This document shows positions 22,871 to 34,330 of a DNA stretch of 64,000 bases, in pieces; within the stretch, counting starts at the first letter, position 1; each line of letters begins with the position of its first letter. The position numbers and the translations under genes were made by a program. The stretch spans positions 62,001 through 126,000 of the forward strand of contig JAJEKB010021317.1 of the NCBI GenBank assembly GCA_022393335.1, given 5' to 3'. This stretch comes from Macrotrachela quadricornifera. Lineage: Eukaryota; Rotifera; Eurotatoria; Philodinida; Philodinidae. The notes under the pieces were generated by a model. That model made no database searches and had not been told where the DNA came from. It worked only from the letters and a program-made list of their open reading frames with translations.

Positions 22871-24304
22871 GAAAGATATAGAAAAAACACATTTCATTGT
22901 TACATATATTAACAAATACAGAATTTTATTGTGAATCTTGTACCATATTTCCATTTTCAATAAAGCTCTTATTGGAATTATAAAGAAAAATTTATTTTGA
23001 AAACAAATTCGACAGTTTTATGGAGCAAAAAAAATTCTCTTTTAAATCAACTTAGAGTAGAGTCATTTGATCATGTTTCATGTTGTCAGAGAAATGAAAG
23101 AAAAATATCGTACTTTTTACGAGTTACTTGTTCTATTTTATTTTATCTTTATTTCTCTATGATTTATAAAAATAAATTACATAAATTAAGTAAATGGGAA
23201 AAAATTTCTTTTCTTCCTTAAGAAGCTTTTAATTATAGTAAATTCAACAAAAAATTAATAATAACTAATACTAGAAAAAAGGGATGATTTATGTATTGTC
23301 TGATAAAAGATTTGCAGTTAAATATTGTCAACAGATCGTTGTCGTCATATTCCTTCTACTTTTATGTATACATATGATTGTTTTAGCTTCAAACTGTATC
23401 AACAATAATAATTTTAAAATTGTTTTTTTTTTCAGAATTGTTTTAATATGCTAGAGTGTGCTTGTTTAACATTTTAAATTGTTAGTTTCTTGCTTGAACT
23501 ACTCTTCTATATATTTTTTTTTCTTTTTATTACATACCTAAAGAAAAAACATTTTTCCCTTATTGCAAAAAGTTACTATACATAATCACCAACCGTCATC
23601 ATATTCTTATTTCTTCGAAAATTTAGTACAATATTACAACATGAAGTTCCGATCTATTAGGGCCTACTAGAATGTCTATAAGGATTTACCAGATTCTAGC
23701 TGTTATTGCGATATAATGTGTTCTTCCGTCGCATACTCAGTTAGTGTGACGCGATACAGATCCTGGTAGAGACTGAATTATCATGTAATTCATTTGCGTC
23801 ATTCAATCTAGATCTTAGTAGATAAGATCAGTTATAGTCCATATATAGATAACTATAGAATACTGTATAATTAAATAAATTATACTTTCAAACGATAAAT
23901 ATATCTTAAGAAATCGCGACGGTGTGAGGAGCGAAAAATCTTGAAGAAGCGCCATTTTCACATTTCATAGACTTGATAAAACATAGGTAAATTCTAATCC
24001 ATGGCGAAAAATATGGTTGGTCTTAAATATCCAAAAGTCAATTTAAGAGTATTATTTTATCATTCGTCAGGTGAAGTTTATATATAGATTATATTGATTT
24101 CATTCAGTAATAAGCAAACTTCGTTGATAGTGACCTTGTATTTGCTAAAATCTGAGTTGTTTTTTCATGTTTACAAATATTCTTCGTTTCAGCATAACAT
24201 TTAATTTCATAGATACATGATCACTTGGCTATGTTTATTTATTTTCTTTTAGCTCGAACAAAAGCTACAGTCGTGTTTCAGAAAAGTTTCTTTTTTTTAT
24301 CTGA
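22871..24304. other. Gene-free stretch between the pseudogene and the PAN gene
   Basis: I see no supported gene or bounded repeat. It holds the promoter and 5' flank of the gene at 24305. Confidence 0.45.
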
Positions 24305-26133
24305 ATGATTCCTTCTGTAAAGCCTGTTTCATTATGTATATTATTCATTCTTATAACAACAGCTATTGTTATTCCGATTGCTATTTATTTTTGTTTAAAA
24401 AATTATCCAGTTCCACCACCAAGTAAGTTCTTTGATGTTTTATAAATCTTAAGAGAAGGTCTTGCTAACCAATACGCAAGCCAAACATTACTAAATTGTT
24501 TTTGGTTTTTATTCGAGCTAAGAAAGATTTAGCAGTAGCCAATTTTCTGCAATTCGGGATAATGTTCTGATAAAGTTTTTTTTTAAAATTTACTCATCTT
24601 TGGGCAATACAAAAATGAATTTCAAAAAAATACAAAGCTCTCGTCTGTGTTAACACTCACGAAGATTTACTATGCTCAAAACGAAATGAACGTCAAAAAT
24701 ACATCTTTAACAAGTTGCTAAACCCGTAAAGGATCTTCTCTTGGGCATTCCGAGAACCTTTGTTTGGAAAAATTTCAAGGTTTTGCTAAAACAAAACATC
24801 AAAATTTTATCAACTTCTATACAAAATTGACTTTGTTCGTAGTTTAGCACTCATGACCAGCTGAGTGATGAGAGCATAGGAAAGGCAAAGTCCACGCTTG
24901 AACAAAAATACAGTAAATTGTAGATACACATTGAATGAGATCACTTTCTCAAATCATTCATCAACAGAAGGAATGCTACGGAAATGAGGCTTTTATTTAT
25001 ATTCTAATAGCAAGTATGTGTGATGGTGCTGTACGTAAAGACAACTGGAACTTGCCTGGAAATGATATACCTGGTTTTCCTGTAAAAGCACCCGATTATG
25101 CTAGCTGTTGTTTAAAATGTCAAGCAACTGGAGGATGTGTTGCTTTTTCATATAGAAACTCAACTCAAGATTGTTGGGCAAAAACAAGTATGGGAAATAA
25201 TGGAAGTTCTGATGCCGGTACAATATCTGGATACAATCGTAAGTGTGTCAACTCTCTGTTTCATTTGAAAGACAACTAATCTCTCGATAATTTTCTTGCC
25301 ATAGATTTTTTCATAAAAACTTTTTAAAAGCTAAGAGTGAGAATACTCTCGTTTCTCGCATATGCTTTCTTCAAGAGAATAAATTCAGCACTTATTGTTC
25401 TTCCTGAAGGTTTTCTACACTCTACATAGATCAGTATATTACAGAACATAATTAGAAGTTCTCAGTACGTTGCTTAATCTAAAGAAAATGTGCCCTCGAA
25501 CGATCGAGAACAATCTTTGATCATGAACTATTTTAGGTTTTTTTAGGTAAGAACAAAATTTTTGCAGATTTTGTACTAAACAGTCGAGATATTCACCTGA
25601 ATTTCGAATATTTCGCAGTCTTTTTACATAAACTTATTGTTATCTATGAAATCTAAATGATCAGAAATAAATATTCTACTCGTGTACCTAACAGAACATC
25701 TATTCGGATTTAGCAACTAGCAAAAATTTCCCAATGCAGCACTCATGAGGATCTAAGAAACCACAAAATAGGAAAGACAAAATACATTCCATCGAAAGTA
25801 TAGTGAATTATAGAACGATATTAAATGTGACAAGTGTTACAAATCCTTCATTTTTACAATGAATGCTAATAAAATGATGTTTTTATTTATGTTCATACAG
25901 CGAACATATGTAATGGTTTTGTAAGTAAAGACAATTGGAACTTGCCTGGAAATGATATACCTGGTTTTCCCGTAAAAGAACCCGATTATGCTAGCTGTTG
26001 TTTAAAATGTCAAGCAATTGCAGGATGTGTTGCTTTTTCGTATACAAAACCAAATCAAAATTGTTGGCCAAAAACAAGTATGGGAAATGATGGAAGTTCT
26101 GATGCCTATACAATATCTGGATATGAAAATTAG
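24305..26133 (+). CDS. Membrane-anchored protein with two PAN/Apple domains (192 aa)
   Basis: Three exons join in phase 1. 24305-24422 encodes MIPSVKPVSLC and a hydrophobic anchor (ILFILITTAIVIPIAIYF) plus a short PPP linker. 25011-25238 and 25901-26133 each encode one PAN-type domain: WNLPGNDIPGF, CCLKCQA..GCVAFSY, C W.KTSMGN.GSSDA.TISGY. PAN/Apple domains fold on disulfides and bind proteins or glycans, usually outside the cell. The two domains are nearly identical, and the introns before them also look alike (both have GCACTCATGA and ATAGGAAAG followed by TTTTATTTAT near the acceptor). The second domain therefore arose by recent tandem duplication of intron plus exon. All three exons have symmetric phase-1 borders. 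It ends TAG at 26131. Confidence 0.85.
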
Positions 26134-28426
26134 TAACTTAACAACAGTAGTAAACATAGTTGTTGGTGAAAATTTAATGTATTAAACAAAAAAATAATAT
26201 CGATATTTCGGCTCCTTGTACCATCGTTATCACAATAGAGAATAAAATATAATAATTACAATAATATATTTATATTCATTGTAGTCAAAGGGACTGAGGT
26301 GCAGGATCCAGTCGTGTGCACAGGCGGTCGTTCGGAGAAATTTTCTTCACTTGGAAAAGAATTTTTTAATTTTCAGGACGAACCTTGGATAATTATCGAG
26401 AAATTTTCGTGGTTTTTTTTTGGTTTTTAGGCAGCTCTCTCTTTGCTTAATAAGTTTTGAAGAAAAATTCAAAAAAATTAGTACAAAAATTAATAAAATC
26501 AATAAAAGAAAATAAATTTAAAAATTATAATTTAATAAATAAATCCACAAACAATTAATATAAAAACAAAATATTTAAAAGTTGAATATCAAAAAGATTA
26601 ATGCTTAATTGAACTTTGTCGTCGTTAAGATGTATTCATGTTTTTCAGCAAGGAAAAAGACGAAATAAATAATGCAGCGTTCACTTTCTACTATATATAA
26701 TTCACTGGAAGATTATCGATGAACCGCAGTTTACCGCTAAAAGTGATCCGGTATTCGTGATATAGGCCGTATTTCTCACTAGCATAACTAGTACGAGTAT
26801 ATATATCCTAATAATTCGTTTGAATGAATAGTCTAAAATTTTCAATGTAACTACTTAAAATCCATCATAGCAACAATGAACAAATATTTATTTTTTAATC
26901 TAAAAGCTTCATTCTTCTTCCACAATAGCCTAAATTTCGTGTAATTCGAGACTATTTTACCTAAATTTAAAAAAAAACAGAGACAAGATTATTTCAATCA
27001 ATTTGGTCCTTTTTTTATTTGATTGACATTGATTGCTTGTTTTCTTTAGCTAAAGTATTATATTGAATACAATTATGATCGAGATTATATTCTGTAACAG
27101 TTCTTTGATAGGAGCTGAACTTTTAAAAAAAATCTTTTCCTTATAAATACCGCAAAATTATACTGTTAATGAAAAAAAACCCAAAAGAGAATATAATTGT
27201 TGTATTACTGGGAGACTTTTTCTAATAATAGACCAGTTGACTTGTTTATAGAAAGAAAAAATTTTTTTGAATAGTTCAGTTAGCAGTTCTTTTAAGCAGT
27301 TTCTCCCAATTTCGAACTGTGAAATGTTATAGATCTAGTCGAGATAACTTATATTTAACCTGATATCTTTTTGTCATCACGTGAAATATATATTCAACTT
27401 CTGAAATAGAAAAGAGCATGTTGATCATCAATCGATTTCAACCACGTATATAAATTCATAGATAACAATGATACTTTTCTTTATGAAAATTAATAAACGT
27501 CTAAAAAAATTAAACGATTATAAAAGCTCACAAAAATGTGCAAGCTAGTATAGATAATTATATGTCATACAATCAGTGATTGTCTCAATAAAGTGTATTA
27601 GTGCATAAATGCTCTCGATCGTTCAGTCGAGAGTTGAGCAAGTTGTTGCGACGAGTGTTAATTTCCCTTAGATTATACGGAAATAAAGGGAAAATTTTTT
27701 TTTTTCATCTGAGATTAGAATAGTGAATAGCATATTTTACCAATAGGACTATGAACTATCTAATGCACGTTACGCAGTCGCGTCATGAAGAAAAAAGGAT
27801 GAATGTGCTAATATCATTCTGGTATGCCCGTCTTTTCTTTTCTTTTTTGTTCTTCTGTCTACTTTTGTATGAAAAGCATGTACATTTTATCTCTCGTTTC
27901 CTTTTTACTCTGTATGATGTCAGTTATACTTTCAAGTTTTCATGACTAGGAAATTCGAGTGTTAAAAATATACATTTCAAATATTTATATGTTCAAACGG
28001 GAAACAAAAACTTTCATCGTTTCTTCAATCAAGAGAAATCTGTTAAAACTTCCTGATAAACGTCAATAATAAAAAAAAAAGATTTTTCTATTTTTGTTCT
28101 TTTAAGTAGTTTCCAACATGATACGTGATACAGATAATTCAGTTTAAAGAATATTAGGAACATTCCTCATATATATTTATGATTCATGGTTCTTGTTGCT
28201 GAATTATAATGTTTAATATTATACGTAAAAAAGTTGGAAGTTTCTCGAAAGGAAAAACCGATTTCATCTTATATTTGATGATGCATTGGAAAAAGAAGAA
28301 AAATAAATCAGTATATAATTTCCTTCTTTCTTTTCTTCAACGTCATTTCAGCAATAATATAAAAAAGTAAGTGTATTATCTTTTTTTTACATCAGCAAAA
28401 GCAATTCGAATCAACGAAGAAATTCG
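26134..28426. other. Gene-free stretch with a solo MITE end
   Basis: No supported gene was seen. About 27613-27655 carries TTCAGTCGAGAGTTGAGCAA followed by GTTGTTGCGACGAGTGTTA, a decayed single end of the MITE at 10326-10638. Confidence 0.5.
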
Positions 28427-28853
28427 ATGTCATACATATACATAAACGAAGATGATATTGACTATGAACTTAAATGCATTATTTGTAATAACCCTTTTGA
28501 ATATCCTGTAAATTGTACAAAATGTGGTCATACGTTCTGTCGAGAATGTATTCATAAATGGCAACAGCAGCAAAATTCATGTCCATCTTGCCGAGGAAAT
28601 CAATACACATTTCCTTCTGTTATCAGTCGTGCCTTAAACAATCAATTAAATCGTTTATTAGTTCAATGCCCTTTATGTCAACAAACAAATATTCAACGTT
28701 CTGATCTTGTTGATCATGTTTCTTATCAATGTCCAAAACAAATAATTAATTGTACTAATCGTTGTGGATGGGATGGATGTCGAGAGGATCTTCAACAACA
28801 TTTGAGAATATGTGGAAGAAAACTTTCAGAAGGATCTCAATTTACACGATGTT
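28427..28853 (+). CDS. RING finger plus TRAF-type zinc finger protein (cut by an assembly gap)
   Basis: ATG at 28427 opens a frame with a C3HC4 RING: C17, C20, C33, H35, C38, C41, C52, C55 (CIICNNPF, CGHTFCRECIHKW, CPSC). This is followed by TRAF-like zinc knuckles (VQCPLCQQTNI, DHVSYQCPKQIINC, CGWDGCREDLQQHL..C). RING proteins of this layout are E3 ubiquitin ligases that bring an E2 to a substrate bound further along; the C-terminal part is unknown because 400 N follow. After the gap a frame reads VENFIDKECRKSNQCALLYVD and stops at 29321, which may or may not belong. There is no upstream intron sign; a T-rich stretch precedes the ATG. Confidence 0.85.
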
Positions 28854-29253
28854 NNNNNNNNNNNNNNNNNNNNNNNNNNNNNNNNNNNNNNNNNNNNNNN
28901 NNNNNNNNNNNNNNNNNNNNNNNNNNNNNNNNNNNNNNNNNNNNNNNNNNNNNNNNNNNNNNNNNNNNNNNNNNNNNNNNNNNNNNNNNNNNNNNNNNNN
29001 NNNNNNNNNNNNNNNNNNNNNNNNNNNNNNNNNNNNNNNNNNNNNNNNNNNNNNNNNNNNNNNNNNNNNNNNNNNNNNNNNNNNNNNNNNNNNNNNNNNN
29101 NNNNNNNNNNNNNNNNNNNNNNNNNNNNNNNNNNNNNNNNNNNNNNNNNNNNNNNNNNNNNNNNNNNNNNNNNNNNNNNNNNNNNNNNNNNNNNNNNNNN
29201 NNNNNNNNNNNNNNNNNNNNNNNNNNNNNNNNNNNNNNNNNNNNNNNNNNNNN
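28854..29253. other. Assembly gap (400 N)
   Basis: The gap interrupts the RING gene; its size may be nominal. Confidence 0.99.
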
Positions 29254-30366
29254 TAGTTGAGAATTTTATCGATAAAGAATGTAGAAAATCTAATCAGTGT
29301 GCCTTACTTTATGTAGACTGACATATTCTTGATAAGCTATGCATCTGTGTAGAACAGCTTCAATTTTATTTGTCTTTTTGATATGATGCTTCGAAGAAAT
29401 TCAATTGCATTTCGAAATAGAACTTTTTCCCAATTTTAAAGAAGCTCTGCTCTAGTTAACCCTCTTCCACATTCGCTAAAAAATAAAAAGCTAGATTTAC
29501 CTCTACTGAAGGGCCTTTGGAAAGTTGTGATGTATTGTGCCCAATAGACGACTCTTTAAGTTAATCAATCGTCCGAAACTTTGAGTTTGTCACATACTTT
29601 TGTGTAAATACATTCCCCTTTTACAGTTTTCTTCGCGGAAAATGTTGTAAAGCTGAGATTAAGATCATTTTTATTCTTCACAAATTTCGAGAATTCGTCA
29701 AATAACGCACGAGATCTCTATGATTACCTAAGCACTCTACTGATGGCAATCAAAGGGGTTCAGAAATAATAGAAGGCTCTATTCAAAAATTTTTGGTGAG
29801 GTATAAGCGAAAATCTTGGCATCTTTATGTAAAAGTACCTTCAATTTTTGAGAATTTAGCGTAAGGTTCAGTCATATTATCTTCCAAAGTATAAAAACTT
29901 TTAGTAACAGTTCACATTATTTTTCACTTTGTCAAAACATTTTAGGTAAAAAATACTCCAAACATTACTAGTACTGTTGTCAATAGCATGATCATTAAAA
30001 ACATATAAAATGATGGATAAAAATTGAGAAAAATAAATAATCAACCCGGCAGAAAAATAATATTTTGTCACCGCCTACGGCGGCGAAAAATTCTTGAGCT
30101 TTTTCCCATTCTGCGAGATACCTCCCCCTGCTCTGACCTCTTCGCGCCGCCACTGGTTTTTATTCTTTTCTACTGTTTTTTTTCTAGAGTTAGTTTATGA
30201 CGAAAATATATGATTATTAATAACTTTGACTTTTTTTCTTGATACATTTCTCACCTTTGGCACTGTGTGGTACTTTGTTTTGAAAAACAGAGTACCGAGT
30301 CGCACTTTTATTATACATTCAAAGTACCGAGTGGCACTCTGTTTCTAATTTCTATTAAAAACACTG
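29254..30366. other. Gene-free stretch with one hAT-like end
   Basis: Apart from a short reading frame after the gap, no gene was seen. On the minus strand, near 30150, CAGTGGCGGCGCGAAGAGGT is a hAT-style transposon end followed by GC-rich sequence to about 30062; no partner end was found. Confidence 0.4.
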
Positions 30367-30652
30367 GTATCAAACTTTCCAGGGTGCTTTTTTGAGTGAA
30401 GCGGTAGTTTTATAGCGTGCTGTTATCATGAATAAGGGTAGGACGGGGGGTGTTTGGGTGAAATTTCACCCATACCATATGGTAATGAAATTTGCATGAA
30501 TTTTCAGAACTTTAGGGAATTTGTTATGATTGTAAGATGAATCATTTTGTATCGATGGTTCTTTGGTTAAAATATGAAAATCGAATGCTTCTAATAGGTT
30601 ATAAGAGAAAAAAATGTATACAAGGGTTTCCTTGATTCACAACGATGACGTA

Positions 30653-31854
30653 TCTATATATTTAAAGAAGAACGTTTGTCTGTTCGCTATGCATTCAGTC
30701 CGTGCGATAGCTAGCGTCACAAAAGTTTCCACACTACTTCCTTAGCTTCTGAGGAAAGTCATCGTGAGGTTGTAACCACCAAACGGGGTGCGTGGAAGGG
30801 GCTGGGTGAAATTTCATCGCGATCAATACAGATCGAGATCCTGATGGGTCTCTTCGTTATGTATTTAGTCATCGCGAGAGATAGCGTCACGGAACTATCC
30901 GCATCAGTTCCTTGAGTGCTAAGGAAAGTCAGCTGAGTGATTGGCGGTGAGAAAGGGAGGCGTGCGTGAAACTTCGTCCAAGTCGTAAGAGACCGTGATT
31001 TTAGTCACTTTCTAATCAAATGACGCAGTTCAATCTAAATTCGAGAGTGATCGTGTCCAGAGTGGATGCGAGTGAGCATGTCAGTTTGAGCCCGATGAGA
31101 AGAGTCCTGTTGAAGATGCCTGATGCACAGTGAAAAATGGCCTGTGAAAGATACCCCAAGCACGGCGGGAAAAGCTTTGTGAATGATGCTCCACGCACGA
31201 TGGGAAAAGCTCTGAAAAATACCCCCACCCACAGAACGATAAGCTCTGAAACATTTCTCAAGCACGGCGGAAAAAGCTTTGCGAAAGATATTCCACGCAC
31301 GGCGGGAAAAGCTGTGTGAAAGACACCCCACATATGGTGGGAAAAGTTCTGCAAAAGATATCCATGTACGATGAGAAAAGCTCTATGAAAGATACCCCAA
31401 GCACGGTGGGAAAAGCTCGGAAAAATACCCCACACACAGCAGGATGAGCTCTGAACAATTCCTGAAGCACGGCGGAAAAACCTTTGTGAAAGATACTCCA
31501 CGCACGGCGGGAAAAGTTCTGTAAAAGATACCCCATGCACGGCGAAAAAAGTTCTGTAGCAAAGGTTCCAGGTACAGTGAAAAAAGTCCTGTGAAACAGG
31601 TATCACATACGGTGAGAAGAGTCCAATGGCGAACTTTTAGCGCATAGCAGGAACAATCCTGTTAAAGATGCCTGACGCATGCTGGTAAAAGTCCCGTCCA
31701 AGAGGTTTCAGATGTGACGCGAAAATTTCTGTTGCAGATGGTTCACCCACAGGGGAAACAGTCCTATAAAAGACGTGTTACGTACAGCAGAAAAAGTCGG
31801 ATTAAAGATGCAAAACTTCAACCATATTCTTTTTTCATCGGGTACCTCCGCTAG
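30653..31854 (+). mobile_element. Helitron-like element with both ends, carrying a minisatellite
   Basis: The 5' end is TCTATATATTTAAAGAAGAA followed by CGTTTGTCTGTTCGC. The 3' end is TCATCGGGTACCTCCGCTAG followed by T. A TC start, a CTAG end and A/T flanks fit Helitrons. There is no Rep/helicase gene. Most of the interior is a 35-bp tandem repeat, so it is non-autonomous. Confidence 0.7.
31075..31800. repeat. Minisatellite of about 35 bp units inside the Helitron-like element
   Basis: Around twenty degenerate units follow the pattern CACGGCGGGAAAAGCTCTG then TGAAAGATACCCCA. The fragments of open frame on both strands here are a by-product of this repeat and should not be read as genes. Confidence 0.85.
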
Positions 31855-31982
31855 TATATATATATTTGGACCTAAAATAAATACATTAAAAATTTTTTAA
31901 CTTAATATTATACTTACTTGTCCATCTTTATATATATGTGGACCTAAAATAAATAAATAAAAATCTTTTAATTTTTATTATA
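31855..31982. repeat. Central AT-rich minisatellite (two units)
   Basis: Two units of about 65 bp share ATATATrTGGACCTAAAATA and ACTTACTTGTCCATCTTTAT. They separate the two inverted elements and resemble arrays at 16141-16345 and 33325-33480. Confidence 0.7.
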
Positions 31983-32779
31983 CTAGCGGAGGTACCCGAT
32001 GAAAAAAGAATATGGTTAGAGTTTTACATCTTCCATCTGAGTTTTTCTGCTGTACATAACACGTCTTCTACAGAACTGTCTCCCGCTGTGGGTGAGCTAT
32101 CTGCAACAGAAATTTTCGCGTCACATCTGAAACATCTAGGACAGTACTTTTACCAGCATGCGTCAGGCATCTTTAACAGGAGTGCTCCTACTATGCGTTA
32201 GGTGTTCGCCATTGGAATTTTCTCGCGTGCAAGATACCTATTCCACAGGACTTTTTTCACCGTACCTGGAACTTCTGCTACAGATCTTACCCCGTCGTGC
32301 GTCGGGTATCTTTCAGAGCTTTTCCCATAGTGCATCAAGCATCTTCAACAGGACTTTTCTCATAGGGCTAAAGCTGAATCCTCACTCTCAAATTTGCATT
32401 GAATTGCATCATTTGGTTAGAAAATGAGTAAAATCACAGTCTCTTACGACGTGGATTAAGTTTCACGCACAACTCCTTCTCTCACTCCCGATCACTATGC
32501 CGACTTTTCTCAACAATCAAGGAACTGATGCGAATAGTTGCGTGACGCTATCTCTCACGATGACTAAATACATAACGAAGAGACCCATCAGAATCTCGAT
32601 CTGTATTGATCGCGATGAAACTTCACCCAGCCCCTTCCACGCAACCAGTTTGGTGATTTCAACCTCAAGTCGACTTTCCTCATGAGCTAAGGAAGTAGTG
32701 TGGAAACTTTTGTGACACTCTAGCTATAACAGAGATTGAATGCATAGCGAACAGACAAACGTTTTTCTTTAAATATATA
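31983..32779 (-). mobile_element. Helitron-like element, inverted and shortened copy
   Basis: Read on the minus strand it ends ATCGGGTACCTCCGCTAG, like the forward copy, and starts near 32779 with TATATATATTTAAAG in place of TCTATATATTTAAAG. The interior minisatellite is shorter (about 32090-32350). Confidence 0.65.
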
Positions 32780-33135
32780 TATACGTCATCGCTGTGAGTC
32801 AAAAAAAAGAACAAATACATTGTTTCTGTGAGTCATAGAAAACGAATGGATACACAATAGTTGTGAATCAAGGAAACACTCGTATACATTGTTCTCTTAT
32901 AACCTATTAGAAACCTTCGATTTTCACCCTCACCCTCCAAAAATCATCAATACAAAATAATTAATCTTAGAATCATAACAAATTCGCTAAATCTCCGCAA
33001 AATTCATGCAAATTTTATTGCCATATGACATGGGTGAAATTTCACCCAAACTCGCCCCCCCCTACTCCTATGAATGGTAACAGCACTCTATAAAGCTTTC
33101 GCTGCAATCAGAAGACCACCGTGGAAAGTTTGGTA

Positions 33136-33324
33136 GAGTTAGCTAAGACACTACTATTTGGGTGAGATTTCACCCACACCCGCCTCACACCCTCGGTGGG
33201 TGACTCCGCTATGACCTTCCTCCGGGCCTGGGGATGTACCATGGAAAGTTAGGTGATCATAGCTTTTACAGGGACGGAATGCAGAGCGAACAGACAGGCA
33301 GATATTCTTCTTTATATATATAGA
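33136..33324 (-). mobile_element. Outer Helitron-like 5' end
   Basis: On the minus strand, TCTATATATATAAAGAAGAA starts at 33324, followed by TATCTGCCTGTCTGTTCGC. It matches the start at 16346. The inner elements and palindrome lie inside or beside this larger element. Confidence 0.6.
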
Positions 33325-33480
33325 TTTACTTGTCCATGTAAGTATATCTATGGACCTAAAATAAATAAATGGAAAAGATTTTTTAAATTAGTAAAATACT
33401 TTTTGTTTCATTTGGATATACAAATGGAACCGAAATGAATAAAAAAATCATTTAGTGAAAGAAATACTTACTTGTCTATT
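33325..33480. repeat. AT-rich minisatellite next to the Helitron-like end
   Basis: Units contain TTACTTGTCCAT, TATGGACCTAAAATAAATAA and similar words seen at 31855-31982. Confidence 0.55.
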
Positions 33481-33485
33481 TATAT

Positions 33486-33655
33486 GATAAAATCGACCTA
33501 AGAACAGCAATATTGTCGGATCCGACGTTTTCCGACAAGAGGATTTCATCGGATCCTGCTACCGGAATCCGACGATTTCTGGTGTCGAATTTCATGAGTT
33601 TCCGGCTATCGGTTTCGTATTGGATCCGACGGGGTACTTTCGACCTGGGTATTTT
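33486..33655. repeat. Fragment of a GGATCC/CCGAC-rich repeat family
   Basis: It holds dense GGATCCGAC, CGGAATCCGACG and TTCCGG words and ends CTTTCGACCTGGGTA. The larger element at 53163-55595 has the same end (CTTCGACCTGGGAT). This is a local GC-rich island. Confidence 0.5.
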
Positions 33656-34250
33656 CACACGGGCTACATTTATTTACAAGTGAAATTTTACCACCGATAT
33701 TTAAAAAGACGATTATGATCGAAAAACCATGAAGTTATGCGTTTTCTAAATTGAAAAAAATATGATTTTCTAGTAAAAATGTTCACATTTTTTCTCCGCT
33801 ATTATAAGTGCAAGTCTTAACGTTTTTTTGGTCAAAATGATCAGCGTAAAAAGTTCTACAAGCCCTGAAAGTTTGACGCGATTTAAAGGCATTTTTGTAT
33901 ATCATGGGAGATTTCTCACGAAATTACCAACATATATATGTAAACATAATTTGAATGTGTTTTTCATCATTATCTCACGCCAAAAGAAAAGGAAGAAAAA
34001 AAATGAGAGAAAGCATTGAAAAACGAAATTCGCGATAATAAGCGTATCATAAGAATAAAATTACAATACTCCATCAAAATATGATGATTCATTGATTCAC
34101 ATAAACGAATGTAGATGGGGATAAAACCAAGTAGTTTCAATGAGTCAGAATGAAATGTTTCGTTGATTGCTGTCTATGTGAAGTAAATTTCACAGTTGAT
34201 TGATTTCATAAATAAATCTATGATGGGAAAAACTAAGTTACTTTTATCAA

Positions 34251-34330
34251 GTATAAATACGAAGCGACATCAACTACTAAGACACAAAGCAAACTCACAT
34301 ATTTCGCAATTATATCACACAATACACAAG
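34251..34330 (+). promoter_or_regulatory. Possible promoter and non-coding first exon
   Basis: TATAAATAC at about 34252 is followed about 30 bp later by A/C-rich sequence, then CACAA|GTAAGT at about 34330. This could be a TATA box, start site and 5'UTR exon with a donor. No convincing coding exon was tied to it. Confidence 0.3.

Larger units (their letters stand above)
30367..33135. repeat. Palindrome of about 2.8 kb containing two opposed Helitron-like elements
   Basis: The outermost words TATCAAACTTTCCA (left) and TGGAAAGTTTGGTA (right) are complements. Similarity continues inward through GGGTGAAATTTCACCCA, a repeated 250-bp flank, two Helitron-like elements in opposite directions and a central AT repeat. 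The left arm is about 1.49 kb and the right arm about 1.15 kb, differing by many substitutions and loss of tandem units, so the copies are not identical. Confidence 0.75.

Noticed and set aside
31016..31606. 196-residue open frame and overlapping frames on both strands
   Set aside because: It is generated by a 35-bp minisatellite inside a Helitron-like element; the apparent peptide repeats have the period of the DNA repeat.
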